A stretch of DNA of 64,000 bases, from NCBI GenBank assembly GCA_016795155.1, contig JAEUIE010000053.1, positions 171,781 through 235,780 on the forward strand. The letters are read 5' to 3'. Below the pieces are notes generated by a model. The model did no database searches and was not told where the DNA came from. It was given only the letters and a program-made list of their open reading frames with translations. Position 1 is the stretch's first letter; every line of letters starts with the position of its first letter. This document shows, piece by piece, positions 43,761 through 50,595 of the stretch. Source of the DNA: Planctomycetia bacterium. GTDB taxonomy: Bacteria; Planctomycetota; Planctomycetia; Gemmatales; HRBIN36. Position numbers and translations under genes: made by a program.

Positions 43761-44021
43761 TTAGCTTGATCGCCTCAAATCTTCATCACTAAGTTCAGGC
43801 TCGCGATAGTTGGCGATGGATAAATTCGTGAGCTTATTTACGAATCGCTGTAATGCCTCCTGCGTCGTGAAACGTCGCCCGCCCACCAATAGTGTCTCCA
43901 GATACACACCACCACAACCAGACCTTATCCACCTGTACAGTGTGGACAGATGAGGTTTGCCTGGCAATGCGAGGGAGGCTTGCCGGATAGGGATGGGTGA
44001 TTCTGTATTCAGTTTTATCAT
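43761..44021 (-). CDS. DUF1580 protein, second copy
   Basis: 86 residues with GKPHLSTLYRWIRSGCGGVYLET and GGRRFTTQEALQRFV, aligning to the copy at 41779. AGGAGGG precedes the ATG. The upstream leader is unrelated to the duplicated leaders at 37.3 and 42.1 kb. Confidence 0.85.
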   Translation of the reverse strand: MIKLNTESPIPIRQASLALPGKPHLSTLYRWIRSGCGGVYLETLLVGGRRFTTQEALQRFVNKLTNLSIANYREPELSDEDLRRSS

Positions 44022-44320
44022 CTAAGACCCTCCTGTAACTTACAACGGCTTTCTGAGAAGGATGGTATGTCAGAGTTTGAGGCAATTCAATAGCGAACCT
44101 GCAAGTCTAGCATGCCACACTTCGCTGTAAGAAGAGATGAGAAGGATTGCTAGGGATTGCGTGACGTAAGACGCACAGCGTTATGATGCCGCCGAGGAAA
44201 AGAATCGAATCCATAGTTACAGTAATCCTAGGGTTTCTACATCGCTCTTTAGAAGTCCGCCAAGAAATGCTAAAAGCGAAATTCAACTAACCTGTAACAC
44301 AAAACGGACGAGTTTTTTCT

Positions 44321-45325
44321 ATGTCGTGGGAGACCCGCAGAGGCAGAGGCCAGTATTACACACGCAGCAGGCGTGTGAACGGCCGCGTTACACGTGAATA
44401 TTGCGGCTCAGGCGTAAGGGCCCTCTTGATGGCGATGGAGGATGAAATGCGTCGGCAGGAACTCCTTGCACAAAAGCAGCGGATAGCGAGTTATCGCTTG
44501 TATTTTTCTCGGCTTGAAGAGCAGCACAAATTATTGGATAAATGCCTTGGGGAAATCACCTCTCGGTTTTTCCTTCGTGCTGGTTATCATCCACATGGAC
44601 GTTCTTGGCGGCGGCTGCGCAAGAAACAGGAACATACTTCGATGCAAACAAAAGAACAAACGGCTCACGACAATGATGCAGATATCCTTGCAAGCGATGA
44701 ATTAATCACCAGGGCCCGGAAAGGCGATATGACCTGCCTCAAGGAACTGGACAAGCGTTTCGATGATAATCCTGAGTTGTGGAAACACTACAGTGATTTG
44801 TTCAACATTGTGCTTGAACATTCCTTGGACAAAACTGCTGGCAGTAATTTGTTAACTAAGGAAGCACTAAAGCGAAAGGTTAAAGCATGGTTGCTGGAAT
44901 GGGCCGGCGGCGGTAGCTCGTTAGAAATGGCATCGGCTGAACGCTTGGCTCTCATGAACATGGAGACCTACATTGCTGATCTTTTCGTAATTGAGGCCAG
45001 ACATAAGCAGGGCAATAACTACGTGTTGCTGCAGCACTTGGAGAAACTTCATAGTATTGCGCAGCAACGTTTATCGAATGCGATGATCAAGCATACTCAG
45101 CTGTGTCAAATGGTGAGCAGACTTCGACTTGTGAACAGTGCTCAACAAAAATCCATTGCACAGAAGCCAAGTAAGAAAGTACGGTCCATCGCAAAGAAGG
45201 CGACAAAGCGGCTCGTGGACCAAATTAGAAATCCATACCCTCACCAGGCCCAAGAACAGCAGGACTTAGATCAACAACTAGCGATACTCAAGGACCGCCT
45301 CACAAGCTTGATTCCCAACAATTGA
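44321..45325 (+). CDS. Planctomycete accessory protein, helical, function unknown
   Basis: 334 residues. The N-terminus SWETRRGRGQYYTRSRRVNG is typical of a planctomycete-specific protein found in accessory DNA. The rest is charged and helical, coiled-coil prone, with a basic C-terminal region (KPSKKVRSIAKKATKR). No ribosome site is obvious at the ATG. The 300-base gap before it (44022-44320) is a divergent intergenic region with no other feature seen. Confidence 0.6.
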   Translation: MSWETRRGRGQYYTRSRRVNGRVTREYCGSGVRALLMAMEDEMRRQELLAQKQRIASYRLYFSRLEEQHKLLDKCLGEITSRFFLRAGYHPHGRSWRRLRKKQEHTSMQTKEQTAHDNDADILASDELITRARKGDMTCLKELDKRFDDNPELWKHYSDLFNIVLEHSLDKTAGSNLLTKEALKRKVKAWLLEWAGGGSSLEMASAERLALMNMETYIADLFVIEARHKQGNNYVLLQHLEKLHSIAQQRLSNAMIKHTQLCQMVSRLRLVNSAQQKSIAQKPSKKVRSIAKKATKRLVDQIRNPYPHQAQEQQDLDQQLAILKDRLTSLIPNN

Positions 45326-45456
45326 GACTACCGCTTTTTCTACTTATGACCAAACTAAGCTAATTCGTACAAGCGCCAATCGGGAGCACTATTGTCTGTT
45401 TCTAACCTTAACTACGAGATCTAGCTCTAGTAAGCGCTAAAAAAAACACACAACAC

Positions 45457-45511
45457 GAGGCAGCCTCTACAGCTGCCTCCCAAAACCACCCCGTTCAAAA
45501 GAACGGGGTGG
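45457..45511 (-). terminator. Double hairpin terminator
   Basis: An 11-bp perfect stem (45486-45496 with 45501-45511, AAAA loop) is followed on the minus strand by TTTT. A second 8-bp stem (45457-45464 with 45472-45479) is followed by a T8 tract. The pair lies between the convergent genes at 44321(+) and 45526(-). Confidence 0.75.
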
Positions 45512-45525
45512 CGATGTGTGCTTCG

Positions 45526-45699
45526 CTAGTGTTTTTTCCTCCCTTCAGCCCGGAATGCCCCAGTGTGTACTGCAATAGCTAGCAGAATTCCAGATGTGAC
45601 CCAAAAGACTGTAGCTGAGGTTGTGACCAAGCCTGCAATCGCTCCGAGTGCCAAGATGATATAAAGCGAGACGCCGTTGAGTTTTTGCCGTGCTGGCAT
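45526..45699 (-). CDS. Small membrane protein, 57 residues
   Basis: From ATG 45699 with a near-perfect AAGGAGG site. Residues 12-46 form two tightly spaced or one long hydrophobic helix (YIILALGAIAGLVTT and VFWVTSGILLAIAVHTG), with a basic C-terminus (RKKH). Too short for common gene finders. Function unknown; it is followed directly by the double terminator, so it is a monocistronic transcript or the end of one. Confidence 0.7.
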   Translation of the reverse strand: MPARQKLNGVSLYIILALGAIAGLVTTSATVFWVTSGILLAIAVHTGAFRAEGRKKH

Positions 45700-45856
45700 T
45701 GTTTCCTCCTTGGATGTAAATGAGTGAAACGATCAATCGAGTTCGTGAATACGACTTCACAAACACGAACAGGTGTTGAGTGGAAGGAGTGATTAACGAC
45801 TACAAACCAGTTTGAAATGCTGGATAACCCACGATTAACAAACCAAATTCAAATCG

Positions 45857-45892
45857 TCCGGCGGCGCCGCCGGAGAGAACTGGCATGTTCTC
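45857..45892 (-). terminator. Twin dyads at the end of the GP88-like gene
   Basis: An 18-bp perfect palindrome (45857-45874, no loop) is joined to GAGAAC/GTTCTC (45875-45892, 6-base loop), which overlaps the stop region of the GP88-like gene. There is no clear T run, so terminator function is tentative. Confidence 0.45.
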
Positions 45893-46607
45893 ACGCTTCA
45901 GAAACTAAAGGCAAGGCAAGCCGATGTTGAACCCGATGGCCAATCTTGTTTGAAGAGAAACACCACTGGCATGTATCGCAGGTAATCCGTTGTGTCCTGA
46001 CGATCCCATCTTGCTCTGGGCAGACGTGAGCTCCGTTGGAGTTCACAATTCGCTGTTTCCGCAGCCGATAATCCCTGAAGACCAGATGTACTGTAGCTGG
46101 TGGGATATCGTTAGCATCAACCTGGAGCCAGGCGAGCCGAATCCTAGGGGGTACATCTGCAGGCAGCCCTGTTTCTGCATCACAGGAAAACCAAGACGAA
46201 CAGTTCTGTAGGCCTGCCATTTGCTCCAAGACTAAGCGTATCGACGGATCTCGCCATGATCGCGAATAGTAGAAAAATCGAACGCGAGGCGATCGTTGAA
46301 TGATGCGGAGCCATTTATGGGCATACTCAGCCGATCCGAAGTCGCCCCCGCAATGAATACGGACAACTCGAATCCGATTAGCGCGAAGAAAGTGATAAAC
46401 TCTCTTCGTGAAATCTTTCCGTTGTGTCAGAAGCAAGTTACGCTGATACGCCTTGTGCACTTTGGGTCTGAGCATCTCCAATCGTTTGGAGTAGCAATGG
46501 CGAGAACAAATAGCCGTCCGCCCAGGGCAAACTGCATCGGTTCCAGATGGCAGCGTAAAGCCCCAGATCAGCCGCTTTCCCAACTTCTTGTTCCCTTTTG
46601 TGAGCAC
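45891..46607 (-). CDS. GP88-like (phage gene 88 domain) protein
   Basis: 238 residues from GTG 46607 with a perfect AGGAGG site; the longer ORF starts at a TTG further up. The pattern VCPGRTAICSRHCYSKR (Cys at spacing x6 and x3), then a basic helix and a GGDFGS patch resembles the GP88 phage domain, which is thought to be a radical-SAM-like fold. A C-terminal CDTCQWCF adds a second metal-like cluster. It lies 88 bases downstream of the E1 gene, but an intrinsic terminator lies between them, so it needs its own promoter or readthrough. Confidence 0.6.
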   Translation of the reverse strand: MLTKGNKKLGKRLIWGFTLPSGTDAVCPGRTAICSRHCYSKRLEMLRPKVHKAYQRNLLLTQRKDFTKRVYHFLRANRIRVVRIHCGGDFGSAEYAHKWLRIIQRSPRVRFFYYSRSWRDPSIRLVLEQMAGLQNCSSWFSCDAETGLPADVPPRIRLAWLQVDANDIPPATVHLVFRDYRLRKQRIVNSNGAHVCPEQDGIVRTQRITCDTCQWCFSSNKIGHRVQHRLALPLVSEA

Positions 46608-46623
46608 TTCGGTCCTCCTATGC

Positions 46624-46662
46624 AAAAAGAAAACCCTGCATGATCGGCTGGATCAGGCAGGG
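46624..46662 (-). terminator. Terminator of the ubiquitin-like operon
   Basis: A 12-bp stem with one mismatch (46634-46645 with 46651-46662, 5-base loop) is followed on the minus strand by TTTTCTTTTT. It stands 33 bases after the E1 stop and ends just before the ribosome site of the GP88-like gene. Confidence 0.85.
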
Positions 46663-46695
46663 GCTTGATGTGTCAAAACTCAGGTGAGTGAGTCG

Positions 46696-47385
46696 TTAGT
46701 TGGTTTCTCCTGGAGCGACAAGTTCGCAGCTCAGGAGGTTTAAGGTTTGATCAAGCACGACTGGTATACGACGTAACCATCGTGTAAATTGAGCTACCAT
46801 CAGTCCAGCAGCAACCGAGGCTGAATAGATGGTGCTACGGTATGTACAAGAACCAGTATGAGCTTCCTGCTCCGGAAAGAGTGTGGCAAGATATAGACTT
46901 GGTTCCATCCGATCATCGATGGCCAGCACACGGATGATTTCTGCATACATGCGTCCATCAACGAAGAGTGCTACCTGACTATACAGCGAGTCCCAAAGCA
47001 TCTTGCGAGTGCTTATGCTGTCGACGCAAGCAAACACTACCAGCTTAGTTTCTGCATCGTGCATTTGCGCCTCACTTCGTCGAAAGCGCTCTGACACGGT
47101 GGTGATCTCCATGCCAGGGAGAATCTGCTGACAGACCTTGGCGGTGGCATGGACTTTTGGCTGTCCAAGATCTGCCGGCCAATAACCTTGTACGGCTAGG
47201 TTCTCGACTGCCACGTAGTCATGGTCATAGAGCGTCATGCGACTGACTCCAATACTGGCAAGCTGGAGTGCGACCTGTCGGCCAATTGCTCCCACTCCAA
47301 TGACCAACGCGTGAATACTGGACAGCTTGTCAGCAGGAATCAAACCACGCTGCCGGATATCTCGATCAGGGAACGGGGTGTTCAT
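46696..47385 (-). CDS. E1-like ubiquitin-activating ThiF family protein
   Basis: 229 residues. The nucleotide motif GVGAIG is at 30-35, with LYDHDYVAVENLAVQGY (acidic residue plus EN), DLGQPKV, and a candidate catalytic Cys180 in GSCTYRSTIYS. It should adenylate and perhaps thioesterify the 76-residue ubiquitin-like protein encoded upstream. Its start overlaps the JAMM gene stop by 20 bases and the operon order is Ubl, E2-like, JAMM, E1. Confidence 0.9.
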   Translation of the reverse strand: MNTPFPDRDIRQRGLIPADKLSSIHALVIGVGAIGRQVALQLASIGVSRMTLYDHDYVAVENLAVQGYWPADLGQPKVHATAKVCQQILPGMEITTVSERFRRSEAQMHDAETKLVVFACVDSISTRKMLWDSLYSQVALFVDGRMYAEIIRVLAIDDRMEPSLYLATLFPEQEAHTGSCTYRSTIYSASVAAGLMVAQFTRWLRRIPVVLDQTLNLLSCELVAPGETN

Positions 47386-48067
47386 GGATGGTTTCTCCTA
47401 AAGAAGCCCAGAAGGATTCATCACCATACCAATCATCCAGCTCCTGCAGCTGGCTTGTGTCGGTGATGAGTTCTGGTCGTTTGAAAGATCTCGGTCGTAA
47501 GTAGTTCGGAAGCACTTGCGGCAAAACGTTCTGCTCGTACTCCTGGTGCCAAGCATCACGATGGTCTGCAAGAGAGTTCTCTGACAGCTCCTGGGGCCAG
47601 GATTCCCAGTCGACACGCCAGCGCAGGCGACAGCGAGCACCAGGCCCATTGTTAACCTGCAGCCGAGCATAGCTATGCCCTTCGCGGCTCAGGATGGCCA
47701 TGACGGCCCAGTCGGTACTGCCAAAGACACGCCGAAACGTCTCTTCATCGGTACCACTAGGTAAGGCGGAAGCACCAGGGTGTGTATGAACCCAAAGTCT
47801 CGCGAATTGGGCCGGCTTCATTCCTTGATCCACACAGTGGTCGAAGTAATCGGCGACCGCCTTGTCGTCGAAGTTCACGCTGGCCATCGTGGTTTCTTGT
47901 TGCACTGTCACCATATCGGTGACGTAGAGCGGATGCTCTGGTGCAGAAATAGCAAAGGCCCCAACTTCGGTGGGGCCTACATGACACAGGTACTGGAGTT
48001 TAAGCCAGGCTAGCGGGGAAAAGATCAGGCTTCGTCGTTTAGGACGCTGCCGTCTCTGCAGCTTCAT
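47366..48067 (-). CDS. JAMM/JAB-domain metalloprotease
   Basis: 233 residues from ATG 48067 with GAGGAG 7 bases upstream. Zinc and catalytic residues are visible: Glu34 in TEVGAF, then His94-x-His96-Pro, Ser104 and Asp107 in HTHPGASALPSGTD, which together are the JAMM motif. Members remove or mature ubiquitin-like proteins. Since the Ubl here ends without GG, the enzyme could trim its C-terminus, deconjugate it, or both. The start overlaps the E2-like stop by 29 bases. Confidence 0.9.
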   Translation of the reverse strand: MKLQRRQRPKRRSLIFSPLAWLKLQYLCHVGPTEVGAFAISAPEHPLYVTDMVTVQQETTMASVNFDDKAVADYFDHCVDQGMKPAQFARLWVHTHPGASALPSGTDEETFRRVFGSTDWAVMAILSREGHSYARLQVNNGPGARCRLRWRVDWESWPQELSENSLADHRDAWHQEYEQNVLPQVLPNYLRPRSFKRPELITDTSQLQELDDWYGDESFWASLGETIHEHPVP

Positions 48068-49088
48068 GAATAGTCTCCTCAGAGGGTTCAGGGATTTCCA
48101 CATGACAATCGGGACAGAGGCCAGTCTCAACATGGAGATTGCTCGGGCCAACAGTATCTTGGCAACCAGGACAAATCTCCCGGCAGCTTCGGCAGATCTC
48201 TTGATCCGAAATGGACGATGTCTCAGAGCAGGTACCGCAGCAACGCTCGTTGCAGACTGAACATTCTCCCAGGCAGCTCAAGCAACGGCTGTCACTACAG
48301 CTGGAGCAACTCGAGATGCAGTTTTGACAGTAGTCGTGATCGCAGCCGGCACAATAGCTGCGGTCGTCTGGATTGGTTACATCGCCACAGTCATAGCAAG
48401 GTATGCCCAGCCATTCCTCCAAGCGTACATAAGCACTCTTGGCGTTGTAATTGGTTAGGACCGCATGGACGATTAGAAAGCCTTCCGCCAAGCGTCCCTC
48501 CTCGAAAGCCTTGTGTAAGGCACTGAGAGCATCTCCTGCACAGAGTTCACCTTCACGTACATGAGGATGGGAAATCTCATCGCTCATTTCAGCCGTGTTG
48601 GGCTCTTCAGCTACAACCTTCAAGCAAGCCAGGATTGGGTCCTGAGCCCATTGCTTCCAGTCCAGCCGTAAGCTGAAATGCCCCAACTCCACATCACCCA
48701 GGATAATAGGCTCGGTTTCAACAATGAGTTGCGATTCCTCCCAGCTGACTCGGACGTCAGCAAACTCTTGTTCAAGTTGCACCAAGTCCTGATAAAAGTC
48801 TCGCAGTGCAAAGGATCGACGAACAGTATGGTTAGATGACTCTTGGTCTTGCAACGTGATGCGAAGGCTTCTGGCGTGGAACTGAGTTTTCTCCTCAAGT
48901 GACGGCTCAATCAGTTGTAGTCCACGCGATCGAGCCAGACTTAAGAGATCTTCAGAATGACGCAGTCGTTTCAGGTACGTAGCAATTACTGTGCTGATGG
49001 GTACCACCGATTGAAGCTGGCGTTCTTGACCGAGTTGCCAGTACTTCTGTAACTGTAGGGCAACTCGCAACCTTTCGTGATGGGTCAT
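48039..49088 (-). CDS. E2-like protein fused to cysteine-rich zinc-binding-like tail
   Basis: 349 residues. The middle contains HPHVREGELCAGDAL (residues 174-188) with Cys183 in the position of the E2 catalytic cysteine, as in the HPN..G.iC motif of ubiquitin-conjugating enzymes. Residues 231-328 hold 21 cysteines in repeated CxxC pairs (CYDC, CAGC, CQNC, CSSC, CLSC and others). This is typical of stacked zinc-ribbon/treble-clef or RING-like modules, although no His pair of a classic RING is seen. If the two halves work together, this is an E2 with a built-in E3-like domain. The N-terminal ~170 residues look like a helical and beta domain of unknown family. Confidence 0.75.
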   Translation of the reverse strand: MTHHERLRVALQLQKYWQLGQERQLQSVVPISTVIATYLKRLRHSEDLLSLARSRGLQLIEPSLEEKTQFHARSLRITLQDQESSNHTVRRSFALRDFYQDLVQLEQEFADVRVSWEESQLIVETEPIILGDVELGHFSLRLDWKQWAQDPILACLKVVAEEPNTAEMSDEISHPHVREGELCAGDALSALHKAFEEGRLAEGFLIVHAVLTNYNAKSAYVRLEEWLGIPCYDCGDVTNPDDRSYCAGCDHDYCQNCISSCSSCSDSRCLSCLGECSVCNERCCGTCSETSSISDQEICRSCREICPGCQDTVGPSNLHVETGLCPDCHVEIPEPSEETIHEAAETAAS

Positions 49089-49116
49089 GACTGAGCTCCG
49101 AGTGAAAGTGTGTAGA

Positions 49117-49151
49117 AACGAAAATGGCCTGCAAGTGATCTCTGCAGGCCA
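49117..49151 (-). terminator. Attenuator-like hairpin after the Ubl gene
   Basis: A 9-bp perfect stem TGGCCTGCA/TGCAGGCCA (49125-49133 with 49143-49151), with TTTTCGTTT on the minus strand. It lies between the Ubl stop (49172) and the E2-like ATG (49088). Partial termination here would raise Ubl over the enzymes. Confidence 0.6.
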
Positions 49152-49171
49152 AGGTGTTGGAAGCTGAACGG

Positions 49172-49402
49172 TTAGGCAGCCAGACTGGCGCCGTGGATCT
49201 TCGTGGGGGAGATGGAGATTCGATCCTGCTCTTGCAGGACCTGGTCGGCACTGACTGGCAAGCGATTGACTCGAATGAGATAGTCCTGGGCCTTACGATT
49301 CGGCATACGTTCTTGAAAGAACTGCTGGACAGTCTGACCATCAGGGATCTCAATCGTATCCGCAAATCCGCCGCCGTCGTTGTTCACAAAATAGACCTTC
49401 AT
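49172..49402 (-). CDS. Ubiquitin-like modifier protein, 76 residues
   Basis: From ATG 49402 (GGAG 6 bases upstream), exactly 76 residues. The profile is that of a ThiS/MoaD-type beta-grasp: MKVYFVNNDGG, VQQFFQERMP, DYLIRVNRLPV, then DRISISPTKIHG. It ends KIHGASLAA instead of the GG of ubiquitin or ThiS, so C-terminal trimming after Gly71 or Ala72 would be needed to reach a usual tail. It is the first gene of the Ubl-E2-JAMM-E1 operon. Confidence 0.85.
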   Translation of the reverse strand: MKVYFVNNDGGGFADTIEIPDGQTVQQFFQERMPNRKAQDYLIRVNRLPVSADQVLQEQDRISISPTKIHGASLAA

Positions 49403-49798
49403 GAGATGCTCCAAGAGAGTGTTGGGAATTGCAAAACGTTGGATACAAAGCGCAGCCTTGACGGTGGCCCTCGAGTGAAGGACATGGCAAGCTCCTGAAA
49501 TGCCAGGGAAATGGGATCGCGCGAATAACGCACAACGACACTTGAAAAAGGATTAGCCTGAGGGCTAATCCTTCAGGGAATGATGACTGAAAAAACGACT
49601 TGTTTAAGCTCGGGAAGAATGACAAACATTGCTACAGGGAGGTGCTGATTGTGTTTCCTAGCGTCTCATAGTCAATCGTGACATTTTAAGTGCGTGATCC
49701 GAGCATAGAAGTTGTAATGTCTTCATGGAAATTTCACTGCGAGTGCAGAGTTCAGATGCTATTTGGTTGGGGAGTAAGTTGACATTGAGTGCAGAGAA
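49403..49798. other. Gap between the Ubl operon and drmC, 396 bases
   Basis: Holds the Ubl leader, the terminator at 49543-49573 and otherwise no recognisable gene on either strand. I do not see a convincing promoter for the Ubl operon. Confidence 0.6.
49543..49573 (-). terminator. Terminator of the DISARM operon
   Basis: An 11-bp perfect stem AAGGATTAGCC/GGCTAATCCTT (49548-49558 with 49563-49573, 4-base loop), with T5 on the minus strand. It is 225 bases past the drmC stop and before the Ubl gene, and so separates the two systems. Confidence 0.8.
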
Positions 49799-50593
49799 TC
49801 AAAAGGAAACTCTTCTCAAATGGTTGCTATCACACAGCGTTTCAAAATGTCTTTCCAATCTTCTGGCAATTGGCTCGGATTTTACGAGCAGTCCAACTTC
49901 GATATTCCTCTTTTGGGCAGCAACTGTGAAATTCGCTGAAGACACAAATAGCTTATGATGATCGACAACTATGCATTTAGCGTGAAGTGATGATCGTGCG
50001 GTAGAGTAGTCATCTAGCGACCGAGGATCGTAGTAGACTTCTGGCAGTGGTCTTCCTTGAGGCCATTGGTTTGTACGAAAGTTCAGAGCAAAGTGCTTTA
50101 GGATTGAATCGGGATTTCCTTCAAGATCGTTCCCTCCGCGTGCATCAAGGAATAGACGCACTTGAAGGCTTGGAAGTAAATGCATCCGATCTGCTAGTGT
50201 TTGAAAGACCTGTTGCCCTTGGTAAACTGCATACCCAACAACCATTACTGCTTGAGTTGCGTTGGTAAAGAGGTCGCGCACCACTACGCTTGTGTCTCTT
50301 GAGTTTATACCTACTGTGTCTGGACCCGTAGTCACCAGATCGACAAGTTCTTCGATATCGCATCTTCTAAACCGTTCTGCTTTGACCATTTCAAGTAGCG
50401 ATATCACCTGTGGCGAAGTAAATCCCAATGCTGCTAGTTCATTCAAGAATGAGTGCCAACCACTCTTGTGACATCCATCAAATAATTTAGACATGCCCCA
50501 AGAGTTTATTGGAAGCGTTATTCGCTGAGACTGAAGTGCATTGATGACATCTTGTATTTCATCTAGTGAAGCGTTCGATGGAATGACGTTCAT
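49799..50593 (-). CDS. drmC: DISARM protein DrmC, phospholipase-D-like
   Basis: 264 residues with one HKD motif (SLHAKCIVVDHHKLFVSSAN) followed by NIEVGLLV, as in DrmC and other PLD-like nucleases. A single HKD copy implies dimerisation. DrmC is the third core DISARM gene; its loss is tolerated in some DISARM systems. Order drmA-drmB-drmC on one strand fits the family. A 2-base gap to drmB. Confidence 0.88.
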   Translation of the reverse strand: MNVIPSNASLDEIQDVINALQSQRITLPINSWGMSKLFDGCHKSGWHSFLNELAALGFTSPQVISLLEMVKAERFRRCDIEELVDLVTTGPDTVGINSRDTSVVVRDLFTNATQAVMVVGYAVYQGQQVFQTLADRMHLLPSLQVRLFLDARGGNDLEGNPDSILKHFALNFRTNQWPQGRPLPEVYYDPRSLDDYSTARSSLHAKCIVVDHHKLFVSSANFTVAAQKRNIEVGLLVKSEPIARRLERHFETLCDSNHLRRVSF

Positions 50594-50595
50594 CG

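Noticed and set aside
46696..49402. PRTRC plasmid cassette
   Set aside because: The Ubl, JAMM and E1 parts recall it, but no ParB-related gene is nearby and the Ubl sequence does not match PRTRC protein C as I know it.
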